DNA of 64,000 nucleotides from Sphagnum magellanicum (GCA_021904315.1 CM038911.1:20557390-20621389), one strand, 5' to 3'. Counted from the stretch's first letter, positions 32,880-46,014 are shown. The notes: generated by a model not told the origin, from the sequence alone. A program made the numbers and translations.

Positions 32880-35280
32880 CTTGCAAATATTAAGCCATGG
32901 ATATCAAGTGACAAAATACCAAGCACATGCACACTTGAATTGTGTTGAACATCCATCCGACCAAACCGCATGTAGTCTTGGATAACATCCCATGTTCTTC
33001 AAGTAGTCCCAATGCAAGATTAATACATGCTGCACAAAAAGATTATTGTGCATCTTGTTGTTAGAAATGTAGTAATGAACTTCCTTCAAAATTTGTGAAC
33101 TTTGAGGATTTTTTGGATCAAAATCAAGGTTCATTCTATAGGTGATATGGACTAGAATGCTTATTTTTGAATTGTACCAATGCATGTCTTGGACTTCATT
33201 TTGAGTCTTGAAGGCATAATTCTCAAAAATTCAATGCACAAGATAATAACATCATCAAAAATATCTTTCAAAAAAGTCTTGAATTCTTTTGTAGACAAAT
33301 AATAAACAACTTGGAGATAAGCTTGAAGATTTCTAATACTAGTATTTCTTTTAGCTTCTAATTACACCACATATGAGATTACAAGGACTTAGGGTACATT
33401 TGTTATACCTTGTCTTGCTATTTTGTTGTGAAATTATGGGTGACAAAATCCTTCAATTTTGGGCACATGTATTCCAACAACTCACTAGTTGGTGTATCCA
33501 TATATTACAATTGTGCAACCTTTCATCATCACCATTGACTTTTTGTCCAACCACTTGTTTTGCATATTAGCGCCATTGCACTATTTATGCAATTTGAACC
33601 TTTTCAATAGTGCAAACCCTCAATGTATGAATCCCACACAAAGTGCATTCTCCCATGAAACATGATATGTTGTGCCATTCATCATCAACTGGTTTGGAAC
33701 AACAAATAGATTCCACAATTTAGTCAAGCTTGAAAATGAATCTTGACGAGCTAAACATTCTCCCACCTAATGGGCAAGTTATGGACAACAAATCTACTCA
33801 CACCTACAAGCACATTGTGCATGGATTCCCCCAATCTTGGAACACATGTTATTTAGTCCAATTTTCAACTCCATAAGCTTTGTGTGATAATGGCAACAAC
33901 ATGTGCTCCATTCCTTCATTCACCTTACAAACCAAGGTTTGAAGGTTGAAAAAGTTATGAATTCAACTAGGACATGTGGATGTTTCTTTGTAAATGTAGT
34001 AAAAAACTTTAATTGCAATGCACAATGAACCCAATAAAATTATTAGTGAGTGCTTTTACATGGTAAGGTCCAAATAAATGTGATGAACTTCAATAACAAA
34101 GTGTAACATCTAGATGTCTACGGCAATAACTACAATATTAAGGTAGTAGATAAACCATTAAGGCAATGGTTAAATTACTAGGTGATAGTTAGACCACCAA
34201 ACTATTATCTAGGGCAGCAACCAAACTAATAAGCAACATCTAAAATATTAGGGGCAATAGATAAACCACCGAGGCTATGGTCAAATGACTAGGTATTAGT
34301 TATTTAGAACAAAGGTGGATAAAGCAAACACATTTGACTCGGGAAATTTGCAAGAAGTGGGTTGGATGATCTATTACTTGTTTAACACCCATTTTCTTCT
34401 TGCAAACTTTTTTTCGATCAGGGGATATAGTAGTTTTTATGTTCCACCAATCCAAAACAAGGGTTTTTGTTTTAGCTGATATTACATTAGACCATTGTTG
34501 TTTTCTTGTCCTTGACCAAAAGTCCAATGTGCCATCATCAATAAGCAAACGTTGTTGAAGACTCTGATAAATGCACCTTTTATCAAGGCCAAGTTGTTTA
34601 ATAACCTTTCTACCACTTACATGCTTAGTAGCAGCCTAAAACTTCCTATGCAGCAACTTGTTTGAATGTCTTTCCATTTGCTAAATGAATGGCTACTCCA
34701 GATTTGATGCTCTGGACAATAAGGTGATTATATTTTGTGTTTGCCATGTTTTAAAGATAATTGGGCAACATTGGCTTCATCAACTCATGTCCAAAGATCT
34801 TATCAACTACCCTTTGCTGAAAGGCTACATCATAACCCCATAAGTCTTTGATTAATTGGAAAACAAAATTTATGGCCACCATTGCAACTGAACGTATCTC
34901 CGCCTTGGAAGTTGTAATGTTGTTTGTTGGATGATGCATTATTTGTTGTTGAATTGGTTGTCGTTGACATCAATAAGGCCCTGACCTTCTCATTTGTTGC
35001 AAAATTCATGTTTGGGAGTTTTGTTTGTAGATTTTGTTTCTCTTGAATTCTTTTGTTCTTTCTTCATCATCATAGTTGTTACCAAATTTTTATGTTGGTC
35101 CATTGTCACCATTTGTTGTACTTCCCCCATTGTCCACACATGTTGTAACTTTAACACATTGAAATAATGCCTATAAATTAGAACATCCACACCATAATGT
35201 AATAATTTTTTTTGTTGAATATCTATTTCAATATTATATGAAACAAATTTGCCACATGAAAAGATTGTGCACCAAGACAA
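32880..35280 (-). pseudogene. Transposase-like remnant with WSDGC motif
   Basis: Several minus-strand pieces in order seem to form one decayed protein. 35280-34990 has no clear motif. 34939-34751 has NFVFQLIKDLWGYDVAFQQR. 34548-34300 has LDWWNIKTTISPDRKKVCKK and GVKQVIDHPTHFLQIS. 33185-32904 has NNLFVQHVLILHWDYLKNMG, then HAVWSDGCSTQFKCACAWYF. The last block resembles a WSDGCxxQFK...WYFVxRY segment that I recall from repeated, transposon-like plant proteins with an RNaseH-like look. The superfamily is not known to me. Stops and gaps separate all pieces. Confidence 0.4.
34146..34305 (+). repeat. Small tandem duplication, period 111 bp
   Basis: TAGATAAACCA..., AGGC.ATGGT.AAAT.ACTAGGT and TAGTTA occur at about 34148 and again at about 34259, with a few changes. 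Confidence 0.6.
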
Positions 35281-35599
35281 TTAAAAAGATCATCCAGCAA
35301 TTAAACATCATAATTTTTTCCATTCAGTCCTTCAATAAAACTTTTGTAATCAATTGATTGAATTATAATTTAATTACAAACATCTTTAACATTTTGCATT
35401 GAAAATATTGCATATCATGTTTCATCTCCCTATCTATCCCACGTCCTTGTTAAAAAATGGCAAAAAACACTAGAATTTTATGAGTTGTTAAGGTCGTCTT
35501 TTATGCTAAAAAATCTTCAACAATAGACATGATGTGGCATGAAATTCATACTATTTTTTAGGAAAAGGAAATGAATGCTAATAAAGAATGCAAAAGCCT

Positions 35600-36560
35600 T
35601 CATGAAATGACACCTAATGTTTGAACACTACATACAATGCTAATCCAAGGACTTTGTGTGTTGCTAATGATTTCACAAAGCACAAGAAGTGTTATGGGGA
35701 TTATATAAACGCAAAACCGGAAGGACCCCTAGTGCTTGAACATCGAGACATGGTTGATCCAAGGACTCTATGTGTTGGCATTGCTTTTAGAAGCACTAGG
35801 ATTAATGTGGGGAAGTGTAAAAGCACCTTATGGAAGGACTCTTAGTGCTTGAACACTAGGGATAGTGCTAATCCAAGGATTGTGTGTGTTGGGTTTACTT
35901 TCAAGAAACATTAGGACTGTTGTGGGGAAGTGTAAAAACATTTTATGGAAGGACATCTAGTGCTTGAACACTAGGGATGATGCTAATCCAAGGATTGTGT
36001 GTGTTGGGATTGCTTTCAAGAAGCACTAAGATTACTATGGGGAAGTGTAAAAATACCTAGTGGAAGGACACTTAGTGCTTGAACACTAGGGCTAGCATTA
36101 ATCTAAGGACTTTGTGTGTTGGGATTGCTTTTAAGAGGCACTAAGACTGTTGTGGGGAAGTGTAAAAGTAGTTAGTGGAAGGACACTTAATGCTTGAACA
36201 CTAAGGATGATGTTAATCCAAAGACTATGTGTGTTGGGATTGCTCTCAAGAAGCATTAGGACTATTGTGGGGAAGTGTAAAAACACCTAATGGAAGGACA
36301 CCTAGTGCTTGAACATAGGGACAATGTTAATCCAAGGACTTTGTGTGTTGGGATTGTTTTTAAGAAGCACTAAAATTGTTGTGGGGAAGTGTAAAAGCAC
36401 CTAATGGAAGGACACCTAATGCTTGAATACTAGGGACAATGTTAATCCAAAGATTATGTGTGTTGGGATTGTTGCTTTAAAGAAGCTCTAAGACTATTGT
36501 GGGGAAGTGTATAAGGACCTAATGGAATAACACCTAGTGTTTGGCCATAAGTGACATTAG
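35600..36560 (+). repeat. Satellite array, period about 115 bp
   Basis: About eight units are present. The anchor GGGGAAGTGTAAAA recurs near 35808, 35923, 36041, 36153, 36269, 36383 and 36500, that is every 112 to 118 bp. Each unit also has GGAAGGACACCTAGTGCTTG, AACACTAGGGA, AATCCAAGGA and TGTGTGTTGGGATTG. The short frame at 35621-35845 is a reading of the repeat, not a gene. Confidence 0.85.
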
Positions 36561-38190
36561 TAATCCAAGGACACCAAATCCTTAAACACAATGACAGTGT
36601 TAATCAAAGGGCCTTAGGTGGTCATTTCAAGAAGCACAACAAATATTATAAACAAGATGATAAGTGCTACTAGAACAATTATAAATGTTTAACAACATGC
36701 CATAGTACTTAGAAAATGACTGCACATGTGTTGATTACCAATATGTAACAAGGACTTTTGGTCATTTAAATAAGAAAAATGAACATCTAGAGTGATATGG
36801 GCCAAAGACTTTGAATGCTTGAAATGAGGACAAATTTTCTTGTTCAATAACAAATTTTTCATTTCAAGATTCCAAAAAGGTCCAAATCATAGCTAGATAC
36901 AATTGAAGAAGATACATGGCCTTAAAAAATTTGACCAAAGGTGAATTTAAATGGATTCAACTACTTACCAATTGATGAGGCATGGATGCAAGTTGTCACA
37001 ACTTGGAAGGGGTAGTCACTTGATGTAGGTTCCAAATCAGCTTAAAATTTAGTTGTTGGAACAGCAAGATCTAGACTTCACATTTGAAAGTTGAGCTGTT
37101 TCAAAATCCAAAATGCCTCAAAAACATTGCCTATAAGTAATCAATATACAACTTAATCAATTTTTTAACCAACCACATATATGTTTAAACTAGATCAAAT
37201 GACATTCTTGACTACATTTTCCATGTAAAAAAACTTTCATGCAAGATCAATCACTAAGATCTAATTGGAAAATAATTGAAATTCCAAATCAGCGTTGAAA
37301 AAACCTAATTAATGATGCACATGGCATTTGATGTTTTTGGCAATCAATAATTAACTACATCACCTCATGATTTTTCCAGTAGCTCATTTGATATTGAAGA
37401 CGACATAATGTTTGAAATTTTGATGCAAGTCTTGGTTCATTCTCCCCACCCAAAAAAAACTTATCTAACACCTACAATAACAAAACATTTAGTTAAGAAT
37501 ACTGCACAACATGGAATGGACAACCATGATTCAAACCAAATTGAACCCTTTGTGGAATCACCCCTAACATAGAAGCAGATTATGCAACGATTATGTTCAA
37601 AATTCAAAAGTTTAAATGCACATTTTTGACAAAGTCTGATGTTCATTGTAAGGTCCAAAACATGACAAAACAATATAATTTTTCTAGACTATTGAAGTTG
37701 TTACAAATGAAGGACTCATAATGTGTAACATGTCCAAAATCAACCAAGTTTGAAACCTTCTTTTGAAAGCTAAATATGACATCTTGATAATGTAAGTGGG
37801 GGAAGAATTGGCTAAAAATTATGAGCAAAATATGTATGTTTCAATGCAAATGGTTGTGGAAGTTTGTGAGGTTCATGGCTCAAATATGTGCTCTAGCTTG
37901 ATGTAAGTGGTCACAAAATTGGCTCAAAATTGTGGTTAGAAAATTGTGCCTTTGTAATCGATGGAATGAAACTTGTAGCCAATGAATTGTAACAATGTTT
38001 GGACTCCTGCAACTTTCATATAAACTAGTTACCAAAGCCCAACTTACATATACATTGATCACAACAAATTTTATTTCTTTTATGCAAACCCACAATAAGT
38101 AATTTATATATACTTGAATCATGCATTTGGTACCAAACACCAATTTTGAGAACTTTAGCGAAGTTCAATTTTGACAGTGTTTTTTTAGTA
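36561..38190. other. Gene-poor stretch
   Basis: Short scattered frames (37461-37673, 37643-37828, 37880-38143, all minus) share no motif with any known family. Nothing else was seen. Confidence 0.35.
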
Positions 38191-38633
38191 GAGTCCAATC
38201 ACTTTATTAGGAGTCACACATGCCCCTTTAAACCATTGTTTTATTCTTGGAATCTTTTTAATATGTGTTTCAAAAAAATATTTAAAATATTTTAAAAAAA
38301 ATTAATGCTATTATGCTAAGGTGTATATTAAAAAATATTTAAATTTTTTCATTATAAGAAATTTTCAAATTGTGATTTTAGTGTCAAAATTGTTTGAAGT
38401 TGTTTTTATGTAGTTTTTAAATAGTAGTTACAAGAAGTTAAAAGTCCTTATACGTATTTTTCATTAATTAAATTGATTCCAATTTTTTATGACATGTACA
38501 TAATGTATTCACAATAAAATTTTATTTAAATTATTTATTTATTTTTTTTTATTATTTTTTTTTACAACCCAAAATTCAAAAAATTAAGCAATGGTTACGA
38601 CTACTTTTGGTACATGTTAGTATGATTGCACCC
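38191..38633 (+). mobile_element. Miniature element, family M2, copy 1
   Basis: A 443-bp unit starts GAGTCCAATCACTTTATTAG and ends TGGTACATGTTAGTATGATTG plus CACCC. It matches 47197-47632 in the same orientation along its whole length, including AGTCCTTATACGTATTTTTC and ATGACATGTACATAATGTAT. The ends are weakly inverted (GGGTCCAACCACTCTATTA in copy 2 against GGTGTAGTCATACTA read from the right). Non-coding. Confidence 0.65.
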
Positions 38634-41140
38634 AATAAGAAAAAAGAAAGTTTAGATAAGATGTTTATTGTGGGCTAATATAAAATATTTGCATATGATC
38701 AAAAACACTATGTATGAATACTACTGAACATACACATTTCAAAACCTTTGACCATTTGATCTACTCACCTATGAAAGATGTTCATTAGTAGTAAGCTACT
38801 TCATTTCTCCAATCGTCCAGTCTATTCAAAAAACGTGGATCACAAGTTATAAGTCATTTTTCTACTCATTTTATCTATATCGATCCCACTTGATATGATG
38901 CTCACAAGCTACTTCATGTTTTTGATCATCTAATCTACTCAAGATACAAAGAGCTTGCTCCATCAAAGTTTGTTGCTAAGCATGTCCTCTCACATTCATG
39001 TTCTTTGAAAACACCAAATCCTGAAAGCTTGGAAACCCTTACCTCCATTGCTTATAAACATGCTAAATAGTGATAGAAGATCTAATGATGAAGAACATAA
39101 CTTTTGTATAATGTCAATGGAAAAGCTCACTTTTAGCATGTGAAGTCTGTCAAGTAATGACATAGAACATAGTGAAGATGGGTTCAAAATCCAAGCTCTA
39201 GATCACACTGTCACTTTTGTTGGAAACATCTTTTCCCAAAAAAATACCACTCGACCTGTGCAAAGCTAAAGTGCACACGTTTGCTCCTGTCACTTGCATC
39301 ATTCTCAATCATTATATTGTAAACCAAAGGACACACGAGGAAAAAGCTTCAATGCAAATGGTCACCATTGTGTCATTGACAAGCATCTCCTCCTAGTCCA
39401 TTAACACACATGTGGTGGGCTGATCACGAAGCAAACACATGAGTTGAAATGAAAATCTTGGCCAATTGGATTAAAATGGATGACAAGATCTCACTTAATT
39501 ATATATGACTTTGGAATAATGATGAAAAGTTGATCCACATCCATCACATTTCCATGAATCATCATATGAAAACTATTGAATTTCCTTGTTAAGTGGGTCA
39601 AATTATAACCTTCTTACACTCAATTGATTAACATGTGAAGCCCAAATGGAGTTTTTGCATGGGACCAATTGCAACTTGGCCTCATGTTGGGGAGGCTTCC
39701 TTATATAAAAGTCATAAGTTGTCTAATGATCATTGTTGGATAGAATTAATTTTCAAATTTTCATTTCAATTGAGGAAAGAAAGGAAGTTATCCAAAACAC
39801 ACAAAAACAAATTTATGATTTCCTGACTTAATTTCTATAATAATAATCTACAACTTTGCTTTAGACATCATGTCCATTCCACCCCATTTGCATGTCACAA
39901 GGTGAATGCATAGTTGAATGGCTCAAACATGGCAAAAATGATAGTCCTTATGAGTCCAAATAAGATTATTTAAAATGATTCAAATGGACATGGTTGTTGT
40001 TTTAAAAAATGTTATTATTCTAATCTTTGAATAATACATGTTCAATCACCTACAAACCTTCCCAAATTTATGTGAAAATTTATATTTAGTGTGGCTAATG
40101 TTATTTTTTAACTTGGAAGTCCCAAAAGGAAAACCCACAAAGTCCATCAAATAATGGCCCATCTAAAACTTTTTTTAAAATATGCTTTTGGGACAAAAAA
40201 ATTTGAAAAACAAAAATAAAAAATTGCAACTCATATGGACTTATGAAAATATGGTCAAATTTGAACCATTCAAAAGTCCTTAACTATTAAATGGTTACGG
40301 TTTTCAAAAAAAAGATTCATGATATGAATTTATCATTTTGTATTTCATCATATATTGAGTCCTAATAATAAATTTGGAATGTGAATTAATATAAAATTTT
40401 CCATTTTGTGATGTTCCAATTAGATGATTAATCACTATTTTTTTACTTCAAAAGTTCATTACTATTAGAAAATGATTTTTTTATCAATAAATAACCACAT
40501 AGTTATGTTCATAATGAAGTTGTTAGTTTAAATCCAAATCCAATTAGTAGATCTAAGGATATATTAATCACCATATACATTTGAATAAAGGATACATAGG
40601 AAAAAAAAACTAAAATGTCACAAAAGTGAACCACTCAATTGTGCATGTACCCGGCAAAGGACTGGGAAAAATTGTAACCACTCTGAATTTCAAAAAATCA
40701 AAATTATAGATTATTTAAAAATTGAGTGTTTTTTTTTATAGTGGTTATTAGTTCCCTAGAACTCAAAAAAAATTGAATGTAAAAAATTTCATATTTTTCA
40801 AATTAAAGAGCCTTTTGTGAAATGAAAAAATCTTATGTAACACCTACACAACTTTGAAGGTCCTTCACACATTCCATAACTCAAAATTGGAATAAACGAC
40901 AATGTAATTTGAGTTTCTCAACATTCATATTAGTCATTAAGCACAACTTCCCATATTTATCATGACTTTTGATTGGCATCACATGCATATATCTAACAAA
41001 GTTTGCATTTTGGAATATGATCTGACACCCTTTTTGGCTTTGTTTTTATTGTGACTACACTTACTTATATAGTTTACAAAAGTGGAATGTATGATAAAGG
41101 ACATGGGACAAACATTTTGGTTGTAACCATAACCAACCTA
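38634..41140. other. Gene-poor AT-rich stretch
   Basis: No gene, RNA or clear repeat was recognised. Short frames at 38996-39187 and 39635-39826 lack motifs. Confidence 0.35.
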
Positions 41141-41930
41141 GTTGCAACTACTACCTAATATATATGTTATACTAATCTAGTTTACCAACAAGCTATACTA
41201 ACTATTATAGGTAATAGTGTTAATATAAAGATATTAGAACAATAAAATAAAATAATTATTATGCTCTATTATTATATTTATATATTTTAAATTATACCTA
41301 TATGATAAATATGTTTTAGTATAATTAATAGTATAATAAGTATAATTGATAATTAATGATTATAATATATATAATTACACCATTATTTTATTTTATTTTA
41401 TTACATAACTTAGGCTAATGGCCAACTAACTAAATAATTAACCTACCTTAGCCTAGGTGAATTAATTACCTTAGTTTGGTACATTAAGGTAAGCTAAGCT
41501 AATTAGTGTAAGCCTATGTATACTAGCATATATAGCTAGTAATTTAGATAGAGTAACTAGCTTAACTATAATACTAATTTAGGCTAATTAATTATGTGAC
41601 CTAGTTGCCTAGGCTACCTTATACTTTATACATAACTATTTTCTACTAGGATAGGTGAGGTATACTAACATAGGTTTAAATAACATATATAAGTATATTA
41701 ACTTAGACTACCTATATATGTTACCTAACCTATGCATATTATGTATATTAGCTTATACTACCCATAATAATTACTTCTAATTAACCTTGGCTATGATAGT
41801 ATTATATACATATACCTAATATTTTGTAATATTTGCCTAGGTTATAAGGTATATTAGTGTAAGCTTAGGTATCATAAATAATATATTATATTATCTACAC
41901 TAACTTAAGTATGTATTACCTTAAGCCAAT
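41141..41930. repeat. Cryptically simple block of CTA/TAG words
   Basis: About 790 bp is built almost entirely from short words such as CCTAGGCTA, TTAGGCTAA, AAGCTAAGCTA, TATACTA, ACCTTA and TAATTA, in shifting order and without a fixed period. The words on the two strands mirror each other. No coding content is present. Confidence 0.6.
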
Positions 41931-43729
41931 CTCTTTGTGACTTGTTTCCATTTTGTACACTAGTAGTTGCACACACACAACCATATCACCCATATAATAT
42001 ACGATGTCAATTTTGTGGTTGCAAGCATGACCAATCTAATTGCAAATGACAACTAGTTGAATCTAGTTGCAAAATGATGGGTTGCACATGACAAGATTTT
42101 TTTGAGTGATACTTTTGTTTTGAACAACATTTGTGTAACCTTTTTAACATGTTTTAGTTTTGGACTTGTACATAATTTTCATGTACATGTTACATTTTGG
42201 CTGAAATTTTCACCTTGGAGGAAGTGTTGGAGTTTTTTTGGTGTATCTTGTTTTTGGGGAGTTCAAGTTAATGTTGGAAATTTGTTTTGGATAACTTACT
42301 TTTGGATAGTGGATCTTGGATTTTGGGTTTAAGGGCTTGAATCATGGTTTTTTTCCTTGGCTAGGTCTACTTTATGGATGGGTTTAATGAGTTTGGAAGT
42401 TATCTCTAAAATGGAAATCAAAATTTGAAAATTTGAACTTCTTGACAAATTTGAAGTTATAATTTTCGTTCAATCTTGAGTTTGAAGTTGCACCTTTGCA
42501 TTCTCAAGGTAATAAGCTACAAGTTGATTTTCCATTTTTGTAATTGAACTTGCAATATCAACCTAAGCTTGTACTTCAAATTTGAACATTTTTAATTAAT
42601 GGCTTTTCTTTTTTATGTGATGGTCATTGGTCATGAAGCTAAAGTACTTATTAAAACTCAAGGTGTTGCAACTTTAAGTTCAAAGTTAGATGTAAAACAA
42701 ATTGTGCTTTCACTTTTGACTTGGTTTTTCAAAGTGCAAGTTGAAATTGGTGTTGGACCTTAAAACTTAACATTGATACTTATAACATAATATCATATGT
42801 ACATTGCATGAAAATCATAAGGAAAAGAAATATTGATCTTCACAATAATATTAAAAACCATCAACATTATTATAAAAATGATTTCTATAAAACTTCTAAG
42901 AAATTAGTATATTTTTGTTAGAAAAGAAATCAATATATACTAAACCATACTCACAAATAAAGTTCAATATTAAGATTTCATTTTCCAAAATTAAAGTTTT
43001 GTACAGTTGCAAATATTTACATAAATAAAAAATTATTTCTACATAAAAAATTTAAATTAATTTTGAATACCAACATAATATTATTCAAGGAAAAATAATT
43101 GAAACATTAAACTATCTAGAAACATACTAAACAAACATCATAATATCCAATTACACGTTTCAATACATTGTCATAGTCATATTGTTTATTTAAGAAAGTA
43201 AGTAGTGTTATAATAAAAAATAGTTGTATAACATATTCATAATAAGTAAATAAAGATATTAGATACAAAAACATAAAATCTAAAAGTTCACATTGAAAAA
43301 AACCAAATTGTATCCATTAAACCTGAAATTATATGTTAAAAAAAGATTGAGTAAATATTAGTAGCTTTGAATTCTCAATAATTATAATAGTACATTGATA
43401 TATGGGTATTGAAAAAGAATTGAAAATCAAATCTACGAAATAAAACATATCTTGAAATTTCAAGTTTTTATGAAAATATAAATTCACATAATATCATAGT
43501 TTTAATTTCAAGAAAAAAGAGGGACATTGTTACATTTTAAGTCAATAACAAAAAAATGCAATACTTGGAAACATTTTAAAAACATTTTTTGGGCCAAAAT
43601 TTTAACAAATTAAGTAAAGAAGACAAACCTATAAAATCAAAATTTTCACACAATTATGCTTTCAAATACTAATGTAAACATAGATATTGAATTGAATAAA
43701 ATTTCCTTGCAATGACTACTAATTTTCGT
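41931..43729. other. AT-rich stretch upstream of the Helitron-like element
   Basis: No frame with a motif was found; the open stretch at 42102-42332 is T-rich and featureless. The left end of the Helitron-like element may lie here, but no boundary could be seen. Confidence 0.3.
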
Positions 43730-44160
43730 TCTAATGTAGGTGATTGTTTGTTTGATGCAATAACATATCTATTGAAATATTCAATAAGTTATAAAGTGAT
43801 ATGAAAAATAAGTATGTTTCATTTATAATAATGTTTGACATTTGGCACACCCCAAACACTAGAATGCCATAGATGTGAATTTAAATTTGAATTTTTACAT
43901 GATTTGCATTATGGGCAAGCAAATAAGTTTAAATTTTTAAAATGTCAATATTTGCTTTGGATGGTGGGTTGTGGGAGTGATTTCATTACTATTTACTAGA
44001 TATTAAAATACTTACAACACTCAATAAATGTTTGCAATAAAGAAAATGTTGAATAATGGTCAATGTAAAAAAATGAAATTATTGATTTATACCTTTAAAT
44101 GTAGTTTATGGAAATAATCATTTTGAACATGCCAACTATAATTTGTAGTATGTTTAAACC
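43730..44160 (+). pseudogene. Helitron-like element: OTU-type cysteine protease domain (decayed)
   Basis: The plus-strand translation reads NVGDCLFDAITYLLKYSIS at 43733, the block around the catalytic Cys of OTU-domain proteases (GDCLFDAI; usual form DGNCLFxAI). It continues with CLTFGTPQTLECHRCEFKFE and FLHDLHYGQANK, a GDFTAI-like segment read here as SDFITIY, and LKYLQHSINV. In a shifted frame VVYGNNHFEHANY follows near 44101-44140, carrying the histidine expected at the active-site end. At least six stops or frameshifts are present. OTU domains are known upstream of Rep in some Helitron and Helentron elements. The spacing to Rep (about 1 kb) and the shared strand support one element. Confidence 0.55.
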
Positions 44161-45041
44161 TAATTTGGATGTTTACAAATAAATGCTAGTGCAATTTCTT
44201 GCAACAACGATTTAGGATTTTTAAAAAAAAATCTGACAAAATATTATCTAATTCTAAATTCCAATTAATCTTTTTTTTAGTTTCGACATTTTTTTCATTA
44301 GTATTTTCATTAATATTTTTTAAAACATTAAAAATCATCATTATAATTATTTTAAAATTTTAAATATTTGTAATACATCTTAAGCATCTTAAATCCAAAG
44401 ACAAACATTTGATAATATTCCTTCAAAAAAGTTGGAAATGTTTATGATAAGATGATTGAAAACAGTTCATGTAATGAAAATCATTTTGTATACTAGACAA
44501 TACACTACTACAAATAAAATCCTAATTCACTAGATCATTCTCTAGGGTTTTTAGTTAATTAAAAATGTTTTTCATGCATTCAAATCACTTATTTGTTTAA
44601 TGATCAATGATGGGTTGGTGTGGACATACTCGAATCGCTAATATTTTTGGTCATGTATTTGGACTTGTAAATATAATTTTAGGTCATATTTATAGTTATT
44701 TTAGTTGTCATTCAATTTATTATTTACTATTTGTGCTATTTTTATATACTTATATTTTAAGATTTAAAATTATTATTTTTATACATATTTAAATTTGTAT
44801 GTATACATATAAAAATACACATATATATGGTTCGTCAACTTATGGTTGTTGTCTGGATCTAGGTTCGAACCTTGGTCTCCAAATAGACAATTTATCACTT
44901 TTGCCAAACCAACTACCATTTAACTTTGTAATATGAAGTTTCAAAGATTAAGTATATAACAATCACATTTTATGTATGTTAACCATAAGATACATACATA
45001 TGTGTGCGTGTGCACGTGTGTGTAATACCAATTAAGTTCAT
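44161..45041. other. Linker or later insertions inside the Helitron-like element
   Basis: No Helitron domain is recognisable here. A CACTACTACAAATAAAATCC phrase at about 44513 looks like a CACTA-type terminus but has no partner. At about 44828-44885 a tRNA-like stretch ends in the B-box-like CTAGGTTCGAACCTTGG. A GTGTGTGCGTGTGCACGTGT simple repeat follows near 45001. Confidence 0.35.
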
Positions 45042-46014
45042 TATGCAATCACTAGAAAATAAAAATAATGAAATACAATTTACTATGGAATAATCAATGA
45101 AAATAATCAATGAAAAAAAGATAATTTTGAAAAATGATGATGATTCACAAATTTCAAATAAATTGGAAGAAGTTATTGAAGAAAATTGTAGAAATAAATT
45201 AGTGGAAAACATTTTAAATCTTGAACATATGGTTGATGATGACACAAGATCATTGGCAATTGTTGCAATAAAAGTTTTTTGACCATTTGGATTATTCCAT
45301 GACATTCAAAAGAATATAATTTTCCAAAAAACAATTTAGGCCATTCAAGACCATCTTTAGCATGCTTGTATAGAAAAATAATACAAGTTAAATTAACAAG
45401 TGTAAAAAATAAATTTGCATATCACATAACCAATAGATATTTTTAAGAAACTAAAATTTTAACACATTTTATATTGTCCTTTACATAGATTTGCATTCAA
45501 AAAAAGAGTTATTGTATTGAACTTTTACAACAAATATTGTTTCAAATAATGTAAATTTAGACAAAATATTGAAATCTAATTTAGGTTATAAGGAATTAGG
45601 CAATACATGAATATCTCTAGATTATTTATATCGAGTTCAAAAAAATCCATTTGCTATGATTTGACAACTTGGACCTCCAAATTTTTTTGTGACATTCACC
45701 ACATGTATGAAAAATTGGCCTATCTTTGTAGAAACCCTAATTTTTTAATATATTAACATATTGGTAAAAATATAAAAACGAAAAATAATGATTCTTTAAA
45801 CATAAGGGACCTTGTTCAAAATGATCATGTTACATGTATACATTATTACTACACAAAATGAATAATTTTTGAAAAATTATTTGAAAATTTGACATTTTAT
45901 TAAAAAATATATTAACACATGATCATGGATTATATTCAAAGATGCTCCTTGATTTGTAGTTTTTTCAAATTAAAAAATTGAAAATGTACATGTGAGAAAA
46001 CTAAAACGGGTTTA
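45042..46014 (+). pseudogene. Helitron-like element: Rep (HUH nuclease) region
   Basis: The reading starts at 45042, continues through an acidic open stretch (45097-45282, ending LAIVAIKVF), then GLFHDIQ, FPKNNLGHSRPSLACLYRK and NKFAYHITNRYF in shifted frames. It then reads LGYKELGNT, YLYRVQKNPFAMI and QLGPPNFFVTFTTCMKNWP at about 45580-45725. The last block is the Helitron N-terminal signature (RQLGxPTFFxTFTxxxxxWP). Near 45915 the frame gives THDHGLYSK, with the two-histidine motif of the rolling-circle nuclease at 45918-45926. Expected role: nicking and joining DNA at the ends of the element. Many stops are present. The region is cut by miniature element M1 at 46015. Confidence 0.8.

Noticed and set aside
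35621-35845. Open frame of 74 codons with repeated LCV/DPRTLCVG peptides
   Set aside because: It follows the 115-bp satellite and breaks in the next units.
42102-42332. Plus-strand frame of 76 codons, rich in F/W/C
   Set aside because: A product of T-rich sequence; no homology, and no support from context.
44513-44535. CACTACTACAAATAAAATCC as the end of a CACTA transposon
   Set aside because: The sequence fits a CACTA terminus, but no matching inverted end was found within several kb.
44828-44885. tRNA gene
   Set aside because: Only the T-loop-like GGTTCGAACC is convincing; the acceptor and anticodon stems do not form.
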